Positions 10,871 to 22,129 of a stretch of 64,000 nt of DNA are shown here, piece after piece. Each line of letters starts with the position of its first letter. The first letter of the stretch is position 1. Both the position numbers and the translations under genes were made by a program. The stretch spans positions 135,434 to 199,433 of the forward strand of contig VJWN01000023.1 of NCBI GenBank assembly GCA_007644065.1, read 5' to 3'. Source of the stretch: Margaritispora aquatica. Taxonomy: Eukaryota; Ascomycota; Leotiomycetes; Helotiales; Discinellaceae. Below the pieces are notes generated by a model. It worked only from the letters and a program-made list of their open reading frames with translations. It had not been told where the DNA came from and did not search any database.

Positions 10871-11396
10871 CAGGCTTTAACAACGCGTTACTGTATCGAT
10901 GAAGTAGGCTGGTTATTCACATCTGTGTCTTGGAGTGATCCTGTCAGGTCGTAACAACTATGAGAAGCGCATCTTTCGCGAGCCATATCTTACCAACAAA
11001 ACCTTCCGATCCTCAAATGTATTGCTTGCTGCTGTGGCAAGTATGTAGGTAGGTGTCTATACTGTATTGCTGATGATTGGCGTGATGGTAGGATAACGAT
11101 GTACCACCGACAGCTGGACTGTTCTGAGCTCGCCCAATTATCCAGGTTTCTGGCTGACCTCCCTCGTTTGCAAAGGATCAACTCTCGCTGATCTGGTCAA
11201 TGATGTACGTGGATTACTAAGCAACAACCCGAATGTATAACTCAGTTAGACATTCGAGTGTGGCGCAAGATGAGGCTGAACCCAACGCCGAGCTGAACCT
11301 CGTCAGGCGGATGCCATCAACTTCTTCCTCCGCCTGCCCCGCGATACCGTAGACTGTTCTGATAATCTACCCTGGCGGACACCAGTCAATACGGCA
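10871..11396. other. Intergenic, upstream of the NLR gene
   Basis: About 530 bp contain no supported gene. The stretch just before the NLR start (about 11290-11396) is open in the same frame as the gene (AINFFLRLPRDTV), but it has no earlier ATG, so the coding start is set at 11397. Confidence 0.5.
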
Positions 11397-14300
11397 ATGG
11401 CATACACCAAAGACACGATCAAATCCACAGGCCTGAACATCTGGTCAAGCGGGGTTGCGGACGGAGCCGCACCCATGGTTGAGTAAGCTAAGCTCCTCCG
11501 AAATGAAACCTTATTAACCCCTCCCCCACTTAGCATCATCGCGGTCCAAGGTCTCGGCGCCGATCCGTTCTATACATGGGTCAAGAAGATACCGTCCCGA
11601 GATACTGACGGACCTCGGAGATTTCGGGACAAGATACGGTCCTGGAAGGGCAAGAAGCCGCAAGGCGATAGCGGGGATGATAGCTCGACAGAGGTTATGT
11701 GGATCAGAGATATGCTCGTACCTTTGTTTAAGGATGTACGAATAGCGACTTATAGCTATAAGTCAGACTGGAGGGATCGTGCTGTTAAGACTAGCCTGCG
11801 TCAGTGTGCTGAACAGTTCTTGAACGTCTTGAAACAACACAGGCAGCAGGCGGACGTAAGTAGTTAGTAGACATCTATAGCTGATCGATGTAAATACTCA
11901 AAAGTCTAAGTAGGAACGTCGGAGACCACTCGTACTTATCGGACATAGTCTCGGAAGCCTTGTCATCCAACAAGTATACCCTTTCCGGGGTCGCATATAT
12001 ATATTACATTCGCTAACTGCCATAGGCGCTTGTAATCGCGGTTCATCAGCAAGAGTTCATGGATCTACAGCTCTCTCTCGCAGGTATCATCTTTCTCGGT
12101 GCTCCTTTCCAAGGAAGTGACGCAGCAGTATTTGGACAGTGGCTAGCTCGCTTATCTGGGCTTGATTCTACTTTATTAGAGATTTTGCGGCATGGGGGTT
12201 CGGAGCTATATGCATTACAGGAAGACTTCTGTGGCAGCTATACCGCTTGGGATCTTGTGTGTTTCTACGAGAAAAGTGATACTAATTTTGGAGGCTTGTT
12301 AAGGTCAAATGTTGGTTTCTCGTCTTATGTGTTACTACGCTCTTGCGTGACCTAACCTCGTGTAGGTCGTGAGCCTGCAATCCGCCACTTTACTTGGGAA
12401 GCGGAAGATCTTCCTCAGTACTGATCATTCTGGACTTAACAAGTTTAGCGGAGAAGATGATGAGAACTTTAACTTACTTCTCCCTGAGATTCGACGAATG
12501 GTTCAGGCAGGGCCATTGCTTGTATCCGAGCGTTATAGTATAAAAGGTAAGAAGACGAACTTCGACGTATAGTCAAGATATTACTAACCTATACCATAGG
12601 TACTGGCGCGATAAGTCATGGAAATGTCCACTGGAAGGTCCCCCGTACTATCAATAGCTTGTTCACCGGGCGCGCCGATCTTCTACTGCGGATACAAAAG
12701 GCTCTGTACATCGACCTTACTTCCCCTCCCAAGAAGCAGAAGAGGTTTGTCATCACGGGGCTTGGAGGGCAAGGGAAGAGTGAGGTCTGTCTACAAGTTG
12801 CAAGTCTGATACGAGAGCAGTAAGTCACTCCTATCTTATCCTTTTGGCTGAGCTAATAAGAGTAGGCTCTGGGGCGTGTTCTGGGTCGACGTCGATAAGC
12901 CTTCAACTGCTAAGAGCGACTTTCTTGCGATTGCTAAAGATCTCGGTTCTGCGGTCGAGAGCATTCCCGAGGCCCTTCAAGTGCTCGCACGAACTAAGCA
13001 AAGCTGGCTCCTCATCCTTGATAATGCCGACGACCCGAACTTCGACTACCAAGTCTACCTTCCTACCGGGGCGCACGGCGCCGTTCTCATAACGTCTCGT
13101 ATCGCCGAGTGCAAGCGGTATAGTCCAGACGCATTCGAAGCCCTTGAGGGTCTCGAAGCGCAGGACTCGAAAGCACTCTTACTCAAAGCAGCCGACATGT
13201 CTCCAGCATTATGGTCGGCCTGTGATATTCAAGCCACAGAAGTGGTCCAGCTCCTCGGATCGCATACGCTTGCGCTGATCCAAGCCGGGGCATATGTCGG
13301 CCAGGGCCACTGTCAGCTACACGAATACCCAGCAGTATATCGGAGACAGCGCCAGCGGCTGATGCAGTACCGACCGAAGCAGGCCCAGTCGAGGTATTGC
13401 GATGTGTACGCGACGTTTGAGGCCTCAGCCGACGTCTTGGAGCAGTCCCAAACCGAAGTGGCGAGTGATGCTCTCTGTCTACTTGAGATTCTGTCGATGC
13501 TCGACTCTAGCGTTCTGCCTGTCCAAGTGTTCCAAGAGGCATGGAAGGGTGGTAAAGAAGTTCTACATACCAAGCCTATTGAAGCTAGTAAGGTCGATGA
13601 ATTATCTCAAAGTCACGTCTCACGCCTGCCTGACTTTCTAGGGGTTACGGATGACGTCTGGGATCCATTCCGTCTAACAGAGGCCACTTCTTTACTTACT
13701 TCGCTTTCTTTAGTCATTCAACACGACCTGGACGGCTCACTCGGACTTTCGATGCATCCATTGGCGCACGCGTGGGCAAAGGACCGCCAGAACTTAGAGT
13801 ATCAAGGTATAGTATGGATGGTGGCTGGCTGTACTCTTGCCTTTTCACGCTTAAATGCTCAGATGTGGGGAACGCACGAGAGACGTCTACTTCCGCACAT
13901 CCAGTCTTACTTAGACATCGAAATTCATAGGGCATTCGGGCTAGCATCTCAAGCCACCGTCACGCCAATCTTGCTCAAGTGCGGCTGGGCTCTTCTAGAT
14001 ATGCGACAGGATTCTCGACTTGGGAAACTGCTAAGAGATATATTTGCCGAAGTTGGAGAGAACTCTAGAGAGGTCTCAAAAGAGTTTTTGCCGCTATATG
14101 AGCTCGAAGCACGTAGCCTATATAATCTAGGCAGGCATAAGCAGGGCACTGCGCTACTTAAGCAGGTGGTCGAGATCAAAGCGATGACGCAGGCGCCAGA
14201 CCATCCTAACCGGCTCGCCTCGCAGTACGCACTCGCTATAGCGTACGGGGCGAATGGGCAGGTCCGAGAAGCCGTCGCTCTACTCGAGCAGGTCGTCAAG

Positions 14301-15140
14301 ATCGAAGAGACGACGCTGGCGCTAGACCATCCCAGTCGGCTCGCCTCGCAGCACGCACTCGCTATAGCGTACCAGGCGAATGGGCAGGTCCGAGAAGCCG
14401 TCGCTCTGCTCGAGCAGGTCGTCAAGATTCGAGAGACGACGCTGGCGCTAGACCATCCCGACCGGCTCGCCTCGCAGCACGAGCTCGCTATGGCGTACCA
14501 GGCGAATGGGCAGGTCCGAGAAGCCGTCGCTCTGCTCGAGCAGGTCGTTAAGATTCGAGAGACGACGCTGGCGCTAGACCATCCCGACCGGCTCGCCTCG
14601 CAGTACGCACTCGCTATAGCGTACCAGGCGAATGGGCAGGTCCGAGAAGCCGTCGCTCTACTCGAGCAGGTCGTCAAGATCGAAGAGACGACGCTGGCGC
14701 TAGACCATCCCAACCGGCTCGCCTCGCAGCACGCACTCGCTATAGCGTACCAGGCGAATGGGCAGGTCCGAGAAGCCGTCGCTCTGCTCGAGCAGGTCGT
14801 CAAGATCGAAGAGACGACGCTGGCGCTAGACCATCCCAGTCGGCTCGCCTCGCAGCACGCACTCGCTATGGCGTACGGGGCGAATGGGCAGGTCCGAGAA
14901 GCCGTCGCTCTGCTCGAGCAGGTCGTTAAGATTCGAGAGACGACGCTGGCGCTAGACCATCCCGACCGGCTCGTCTCGCAGCACGCACTCGCTATAGCGT
15001 ACCAGGCGAATGGGCAGGTCCGAGAAGCCGTCGCTCTGCTCGAGCAGGTCGTCAAGATCCAGAGGACGACACTAGCCGAGACGCACCCGTTTCGACTCGC
15101 AGCTGAAAAAACACTTTCTTACTTTATACAACTGCTTTAG
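11397..15140 (+). CDS. NLR-type receptor: alpha/beta-hydrolase, NB-ARC and TPR repeats
   Basis: Seven exons (11397-11482, 11534-11855, 11914-11973, 12026-12310, 12366-12546, 12600-12819, 12866-15140) keep one frame over 1142 residues, with GT-AG introns of 46-58 bp. Residues 1 to about 280 form a SERAC1/SesB-like alpha/beta-hydrolase: VQGLGADPFYTWV (33-45), nucleophile elbow GHSLGS with Ser148, and TDHSGLNKF with a candidate catalytic His272. Residues about 340-600 are the NB-ARC: Walker A GLGGQGKS (365-372), Walker B-like WLLILDNADD (about 432-441), then LITSR and a later GSHTLALIQAGAY. Residues 807-1142 are eight 42-residue TPRs. Known family role: fungal NLRs with hydrolase heads are candidate receptors for non-self recognition, with repeats binding ligand and nucleotide binding driving oligomerisation. 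Applying that role here is inference. The donor of intron 4 (GTTGGT) is non-consensus. No signal peptide is seen, so it is probably cytosolic. Confidence 0.85.
14130..15137 (+). repeat. 126-bp tandem repeats encoding eight 42-residue TPRs
   Basis: Units start at 14130, 14256, 14382, 14508, 14634, 14760, 14886 and 15012, each exactly 126 bp. Units 2-7 (14256-15011) are almost identical in DNA, and each encodes GQVREAVALLEQVVKI as its first 16 residues. The outer units 1 and 8 are diverged; unit 8 ends at the stop codon. Within units 2-7 the differences fall at a few residues: E or R after VVKI, S/D/N in HPxRL, A or V after RL, H or Y after SQ, A or E next, I or M in LAxAY, and Q or G in AYxAN. 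Very few silent changes exist. The minus-strand open frame over this region is a shadow of the repeat. Confidence 0.95.
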
Positions 15141-15727
15141 ACTATACGTAAGCATAAAGGATATACCCTCTTTTTTTTCTCTCTAACTCGAATAGTATCG
15201 AATCGTAAATATAAGTATATTTATAAGTAACTTACTAGAAAACTTTGTAAAGGCTTCGATATCTCGATATTATCAAATTATTCTTCTCTTATATATTTTA
15301 ATAACTTTGATGGAGAGGGGCTTGGGGGAAGGGAAATTCTTATACTGTTTATATAATCTTTTAGAAACTTCAAGTATATTATTTTGCTTAGTAACGCTCA
15401 CATATGAGCGGAATAATCGCTTGCTAGTCACATGATATAAGGCTAAGCTAAGGTACTTTGGGGTGGGCAAAAGAATCTTCTAGCGAGTGTCAAGATAGAA
15501 GCCGATATCGTTAGCGACTGTATTACGGATCAATTCTCGCAAACAAACCAGAGATTTTCCTCCTTTTATTCCTTTTTTAGCTCATCTTCACTCCAGCAGG
15601 TATTACTCTGGAAAAGACTTCAATCAAGCATTTGCATGAATTTTCATTACTACTGAACACACAAGACAATCTCAACACCTTTCCAAAATGTCCCAACTAT
15701 CCATCTTTCCCTCTTACAAGTCGCTAG
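15141..15727. other. Intergenic between convergent NLR and MFS genes
   Basis: This AT-rich stretch has runs of T and TA and no gene. It contains the 3' flanks of the two genes that face each other. A short purine-rich tract (gagaggggcttgggggaagg) lies near 15310. No terminator or transposon is recognised. Confidence 0.55.
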
Positions 15728-17671
15728 CTAATCGCGTCGCTCTACCTGAACTGCAGTGATGTTCTTCTCAGACATGTCATCACCCTTGACCAGACCTTGG
15801 TCGGCGGGCAAGATTTCGAACACTGTGGGAGGCCAAATGTTAGCAAGAGTTGTTCACTGCTGTACAATGGGAGGAGTGGGGTAGGTAACTTACAATCGAT
15901 AGGAGCAGTAGTAAACTTGCGAGCTGGAGTCTTGGTCTGGAAGAGGTAGTCGATCTCCGCGAAATTTCGGTTCCTCATCTCAGGCAAGAAGAAGAAAATC
16001 CAAACGGCCCAGATGACGCAAAGTCCGAAGTAGAAGAGACCACATTTGGCGCCCCAATTCCAGGCGTCGCTGCTGGAGTTCAACATACGTGGGTTAAGTT
16101 GTGAGATAATGATCTGACCGCAGACATAGATGGCACGACCAAGAACAATTGTCTGAGCTCGGACACGAGATGAAGGAGTCTCACCCACGATGACATAGGT
16201 GGTGGGACCCAACGATGTCTTGAACGTGATTTGGACGATGATCATAACGACAGCAACGGCGATTGAAATGTTTCCAGCCTTTGGAATGAATCCGAGAATA
16301 CCAATACACATCATAGCAAGGCCGATAATCGTGGATCCCCAGAAGAAGAAGATTCGGCGTCCGATGTTACCCATGCAGACAATGGCGATTGCTGTACAGA
16401 AGATGTTCACGGACTGGATTCCCATGTTGAAGTTGAAGGATTGGGCTGTAGCCATACCAGCTGATCGCAAGAAGATGACGGCGTAACTGGTGACAGATTG
16501 ACCATTGAGAATCTGGATGATCCAGGCCATACAGACTATGCCCGTGCGGCGCAAGTTTGTGCCACGGAAACAGTCCCTGTAGCTGGCATTTGCAGCCTCA
16601 ATCTTTTCCATCTCGTTGGTATGTCTCATCAGAGCCATGGTCTGAGCCATTTTCTCATCGCTGTAAAAGTCCTTGCGTGCGAGGCGGCGGAGAGCGCTCT
16701 CGGCTTCGGAAATGCGGCCACGACGAACCAGATACCATGGACTTTCGGGTGCGAAGAAGGCAACTGTGAACAGAGGAACAACCCAAATCCATTGCAGAGC
16801 GTATGGGATCTTCCATCCGAGGTCGCCCTTGAGACCAAGAGATCCACGGAGAACACCTGCAGCCAAGAATGAACCAGCTCCCCAACACATGGAAACCCAG
16901 GCAGTCAAGTATCCACGCATCGCGGCTGGACAGATCTCTGCTGCATAGGCAGTCGTGAGTGTTTGGAAGATTCCCCTGTATGTTTGTGTTAGTGGTTGAC
17001 AAGTGACCATGTGTGGAAATATTGCATACCAAGGAATACCACACAAAATGTTGCCGACAAACAGCATCTGGACATTGACGGCGAAAAACAGGACAAAGAT
17101 AGTGCCTCCCATGATGGCCATGGCGCCCATGTATACTCGTCTAGATCCAAATCGGGATTGCAGCCAACCATTCAACAACAAACCCATGATGCTACCAAGA
17201 CTGTTGCCGTTGGCGATGGCTGATTGCCATGACGTAGGAATATGCGGTTTGCCATTCGCATCATCCCAGCCAAACTTCTTCACGTATGCTGGTTGAGCGA
17301 AGAAGTTGTTGATAAGGCCAACATCCATGCCCTCCATGATCAAAGCCATACTGAGAAGCATACTGAACGTTACTCCAGGCCAGTAGTTTTTGAAGAGGGT
17401 CTTGCGAGAAATCTTTGCTTCTTCTTCACTAGCAGCAACCGCGGCTTCGATGAGCCTGTTTACAAATTTCAGTCAGCACGAATTCGAATAGACATCTCTA
17501 AGGGCTAATGTCCGATACAGATCAAGTATGAAAGATCCCACAGATGAGATCGTTGCAAAGACCAGACCAACAGCGGGAATAGAAAAATACATACTCGGCT
17601 TGTGCAGTGTAGACTTCATCATGGCCATAAGTGGCAGGCCTCGGGGCAGCCTTGGACTCGTGGTCAGCCAT
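15728..17671 (-). CDS. MFS sugar transporter, maltose/alpha-glucoside permease-like
   Basis: Four exons (17671-17595, 17455-17030, 16975-15894, 15822-15728) keep one frame over 559 residues; introns are 139, 54 and 71 bp. The start gives MADHESKAAPRPATYGHDEV. About twelve hydrophobic segments follow. Sugar-porter marks are NGWLQSRFGSRRVYMG in the loop after TM2, CGIPWGIFQTL, APESPWYLVRRGR, NFAEIDYLFQ and a C-terminal tail. The family consists of plasma-membrane proton symporters for maltose and other glucosides. The closest relative in this window is the gene at 48322-50278, which shares CGIPWG(I/V)FQTL, RGYLT and PESPW(Y/W)LVR. It is divergent from the GH115 gene, with about 800 bp between starts, suggesting uptake of sugars released from hemicellulose. 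The exact substrate cannot be read from the sequence. Confidence 0.88.
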
Positions 17672-18468
17672 ATCTTTTTGTCGTGATGTGCTGATGAGGT
17701 TTGAGAGGAAGGCGAAGAGAGGAAGTTGCGGATAATTAGAAGAAGTGGGAAAGTACCAGCGGGGAGGATGCAGCTAGATATACTGCATCTTGGACTATGG
17801 ACCCGCCACAGTGGTTCATTTATTAACCCCCTTTGTTGCAGTCCAGATGCTATAGCAATCGGGGCAAGTTTCCTATTCGGCTCAAAATGGGTGCACGAGC
17901 GTGTCAGGTACTTGCAGCAACCCGCCGCAACCTGTCGACCACATGGAAGAAAAACCTTCCCCGCATTCTCTCCATGGGGTTTGAAATTCTGCTGTAAAGC
18001 TACCCCAGCTTCGGCCCCAGTTAAAGCGCTGCGAGGGCCAAGCCAATACACATCCGGCTGTATTTCCCCATGGGGTGCACCCAAGACGAGAGCCAAGTGT
18101 CAAGCGTGAGGCACAGGGGAGGCACAGGGAATACAAAGGAGCAATCATGACTCGGTATGAGATGCCAAGAACTGCACTCTCAGCCATCCCTCCACCATTC
18201 TCAGCCATCTCGAGATTTCATCCAAATTCACGGGTCAATGATGGCCGAGAAGTAAATCGCGATGTTCAAAAGGAGAATCGTCAACAAAGATGGAGTACCG
18301 GTATTCGGGGTCCAGAGCATGAGGGGAAGTGAAGAGTGGGGGCAGTTTAACTGCTCGTTACACTTCAATAGGACTACCACTAGAAATATCGAGTGACTTT
18401 GGTGTGTACTTGGTTTATTTTATTCAAATTTTTTCTAATTCTTGCCAAAGCCCATATCAAAGGTCGCA
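17672..18468. promoter_or_regulatory. Bidirectional promoter region with CreA-like sites (MFS / GH115)
   Basis: This roughly 800-bp stretch separates two divergently transcribed genes and must hold both promoters. Four matches to the CreA/CRE1 carbon-repression consensus SYGGRG are visible: GCGGGG at 17759-17764, CCCCGC (minus strand) at 17959-17964, CCCCAG (minus) at 18003-18008 and GTGGGG at 18336-18341. The motif is short and chance matches are common, so binding is inferred only. A pyrimidine-rich tract lies just before the GH115 start. No convincing xylanase-activator GGCTAA site was seen. Confidence 0.4.
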
Positions 18469-21400
18469 ATGTTTGAACCAGTCATCGTTGAGTTTACAGC
18501 CAGCCTAGGCGCCCTTGATCTCGTGGGTGTGCCAATCCTTGTTGACCCAGGCGATTACGAGGGAATCCGGCTTGCAGCCGAGAATCTGACCACTGACCTG
18601 GAGAGTGTGACGGGCAAAAAATCATGTCTTTGGACAGAAATCAATCACGCGTCTCAAGAAGTAGAAACCCTTATCATCGTTGGTAGTCTGGACAAATCAC
18701 GGTACATCCGTGACTTGGTTTCGAGAGACACTTGTACCCTCGATGCCAAGAAGATTGAAGACAAATGGGAGGCGTTTGCTACGTCTGTGCAAGACTCGCC
18801 ATTCGCATTTGCAAAAAGGGTGCTGGTGATTGCTGGAAGTGACAAGAGAGGCACAATATTTGGCATATACACCCTTTCGGAGCAATTGGGCGTGTCCCCG
18901 TAATTTCTCCGTCTAATTTGTGTGTTGATGGTTGCTCACTACAGATAGATGGTATTGGTGGGCAGATGTGCCAATCAAAAAACATGCACACGTCTTCGCT
19001 TTGCCCATTACAACGTACCAAGGGGAACCAAGCATCGAGTACCGAGGAATTTTCATCAACGATGAGGCACCATCGTTGACCAGCTGGGTCCTGGAGAAGT
19101 TTGGCCCTGTTTATAATTCTGAATTTTATAAGAAAGTTTTTGAGCTTCTCCTGCGCATGAAAGTAGGCTTCCTGAGGATACCCTTACGTTGTGTTGGAGA
19201 AAGGTCTTGGCTAATTTTACACAGGCGAACTTTCTATGGCCTGCTATGTGGTCTGGAAATCCTGGGTCATCCTTCTTTACGGATGACCCAGCGAATCAAA
19301 AACTAGCTGATACATATGGCATTGTTATGTCCACTTCTCATCATGAGCCAATGCAACGAGGAATGACAGAGTGGAAAACCAGGGGTGCTGGTGAATGGTC
19401 TTGGATTGATAACAAAGCAGAGCTTGTTAGGTACTTCGAGGAAGGCGCAGAGAGAGCGAATGGCAATGAGTCCTTCATCACCATTGGCATGCGAGGAGCT
19501 GGTGATGTCGGTGTGGAGGGTGACAATCCTCGAGGTATAATACAGAGTGTCCTTGACAAGCAGAGAGATATCATTGGAAAGACGTACGGGAAAGAAGATG
19601 GCGAGCGGCGTATGAGCATCTCTTCCACTGAAGCTACTACCAGGAACCACATTGACTGGTATATAGAACTCATTGCGTTGTATAAGGAGGTGCTGGAGTA
19701 TTACGAGCAGGGCTTGAACATTCCCGACGATGTGACTCTGATGTTCACAGATGATAACTTCGGCAACATTCGGCGGCTGCCAACTGAGAAAGAGAGGCAA
19801 AGAGCTGGTGGTGCAGGGGTAAGTTTGTTTTCAGTTCTGCCTGGCAGATTCATGTCGTACCAGTTACTAATTAACAGGTCTATTACCATCTAGAGTATGT
19901 TGGCGCCCCTCGAGGTTATAAGTGGTTGAATAGCAACTCCTGTGTAAGTCTATACGCCCTTACGTTTGCCTATGGTTTGAGCTAATGGGGTTTTCAAATC
20001 AAGGGTAAGATATATCAGCAGCTGCGAACTGCACACGATCGGGATGCCAAAAAGATATGGGTGATCAATGTTGGCGACATCAAACCACAAGAACTGCCGC
20101 TCACATTTATCATGGCTATGGCTTGGGACATCAAGAAGATTACTCCAACCTCAATCAAGGACTTCTTCCAAGCGTACGCTTCCCGTGAGTTTGGGCCAGA
20201 ACACGCAGATGAGATCGCGAATCTTCTTCTTGGACATGACCGACTAAATTCCCTGCGCCGGCATGAGCATATCATGCCAGACATATACTCAGTCCTTCAC
20301 TATCAGGAAGCAGAGACGATTATCGCTAGATACATGAGCCTCGAGAAGGATGCATCGGCCCTCTTGGACATTATGGGAGACGAGTACAAAGGGGCGTTCT
20401 TTCAAATTGTCTTGCACCCAATCAAGGCATCTCGGATCAACGTCGAGCTACGGGTCTCACAGGGGAAGAATCGCCTCTATGGTCTTCAACGACGGAACAG
20501 TACAAACGTGCTTGCACAAAAAGTACTGGATCTGTTCGACGATGATTTCACACTCTCGGAGGAGTACCATGACTCGCCATGGACTGGCGGCAAATGGAAT
20601 CACATCATGCGCCAGCCACATTATGGATATAGTGAGACAAATGAGTCATACCACGACCCGTCAAGGAACATGATTACTGGTCTCAGTTTCATTCAACCTC
20701 GGCAGGACTCGAATCCCCGAGCTGGCTACATGGGAATTGCAGTTGAAGGACATGCCGGCATTCGACCCGGTCGCATAAACGAGGAGTCTGACAAGTTGCA
20801 GCCCTCCAGAGGAGATCTGGTCCCAGGTCTCACCCTTCCCATGCTCTGCCCCTACGGACCGCAGACTCGGTATTTCGAGGTCTATTCTCGTGGTTCCAAG
20901 TCATTGCATTGGACAGCAATTGTCGGCGAAGAATGGGTCCATCTTTCTAAGCCAGCGGGAACACTGTTCACCAAAAGTCTAGACCAACGTGTCGAGATCA
21001 GTATTGACTGGGCCAAAGTGCCGGCTGGGTATGATGATGATGTAATTGTTCATGTTCGGTCCACCCGAGGTGATTATGAACATGCCCACCTCCCTGTCTC
21101 GAATCGCCACCCTGCGAAGGGATTTGTCGGATATGTTGAATCTGACAAGTATATGTCGATTGAGCCTGGCGCGATGCCCCTTAGCCAAGAGCAGAAGCTA
21201 AGTTACCAGCACCACCCACTTATAGGGCGTACGAACAGCGGAGCTGTAGCACTTCGTTACGACCTTGCTATGGGAGCCAGCGACGTCGCTAACATCGCGA
21301 CCCTCGAGTACCCGATCTTCATCTTCACCACCACCGATACTGTGACCGTCACCTTGCAATTTACATTGGTGCTTGACTCGGATCCTGCGAACTTGCTCCG

Positions 21401-21677
21401 GTACGACATTGCGCTTGATGACCAAGTGGAAGAATCAGTGCGTCTTCTCGAGGAGCCTGCTTCGGTGGGTGAGTTGCCACCTGGATGGTCTACGGCGGTG
21501 CAGGATGGGGTGTGGAAGAGAAGTCACACCTTCGCATCTCGAGGTCCTGGGGCGCATACATTGAAGTTCCGTGCTTTAACGCAGGGCTTGTTGTTGGAAA
21601 AGATTGTGGTTGATGTAGGCGGTATGAGGGATAGTTATTTGGGTCCTCCAGCTACTGCTCTAACGACATACACTTAG
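18469..21677 (+). CDS. Glycoside hydrolase family 115, xylan alpha-1,2-glucuronidase
   Basis: Five exons (18469-18899, 18949-19162, 19225-19818, 19878-19943, 20004-21677) keep one frame over 992 residues, the usual GH115 size. Diagnostic stretches are SPWYWWADVP across the first intron, YRGIFINDEAPSLTSW, RMKANFLWPAMWSG across the second, GIVMSTSHHEPMQRGMTEW, ITIGMRGAGDVGV, LMFTDDNFGNIRRLP, and YYHLEYVGAPRGYKWLNSN on the small fourth exon. GH115 enzymes remove glucuronic or 4-O-methylglucuronic acid from internal xylose units of glucuronoxylan. The C-terminal half carries the beta-rich domains. Intron junctions fall inside conserved motifs, so the model is well supported. No signal peptide is evident in the first residues (MFEPVIVEFTASLGALDL), so the protein may be retained in the cell or an upstream exon may be missing. 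Confidence 0.9.
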
Positions 21678-22129
21678 GCTCCGGAAGCTTTACCAAGAAA
21701 CAAAATACAAATCTCCTGCACTAATTAAATATCTATCGGTCGTGCCGTGAAATTGCTACTGTGCCTCAACTCCCTTGATGTGACGCTATAAGATTGGTGT
21801 GTTGTATATATCTCACGAAGACTTCCTGACATCTCACATTCATTTGCACATTCCATCTCCTAGCCTATTCACATTAGCTTTGAAATGTCAAGTTAAAGAA
21901 CTGCTAATATCTCATCTGTTTTATCATTCCCATCACAATCAAGAACACAACCACAAGATTCCGCACCCTTTCGGCGTCGAAGAAAAATTCATTTCTCTAC
22001 AACTCAACCAAAAACACAAGGCCTGCTTACTCAGAGACACCTTTTTTATTTCTGCTGCCTGATCAACATGTCAAATCCCATAGCATTGAAATCGCATTCA
22101 TATCAAGAGTGTTGAGCAAAAGCCTAGAC
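21678..22129. other. Intergenic downstream of GH115
   Basis: No gene is supported. It contains the 3' flank of the glucuronidase gene and some AT-rich sequence with short CA-rich runs. Confidence 0.5.

Noticed and set aside
13949..15055. Long minus-strand open frame (368 codons) opposite the TPR array
   Set aside because: It is the reverse shadow of the 126-bp repeats: it repeats with the same period, has low-complexity Ser/Cys/Ala composition and contains no domain. The plus-strand frame continues from the NB-ARC.
15400..15450. Shared catatgagcg motif with the insertion at 61451-61807
   Set aside because: Only about ten bases match and there are no matching ends, so there is no evidence of a second copy of the element.
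17473..18096. 207-codon minus-strand frame in the divergent promoter region
   Set aside because: It overlaps the first exon and intron of the permease in another frame and has no domain. The spliced permease model explains the region better.
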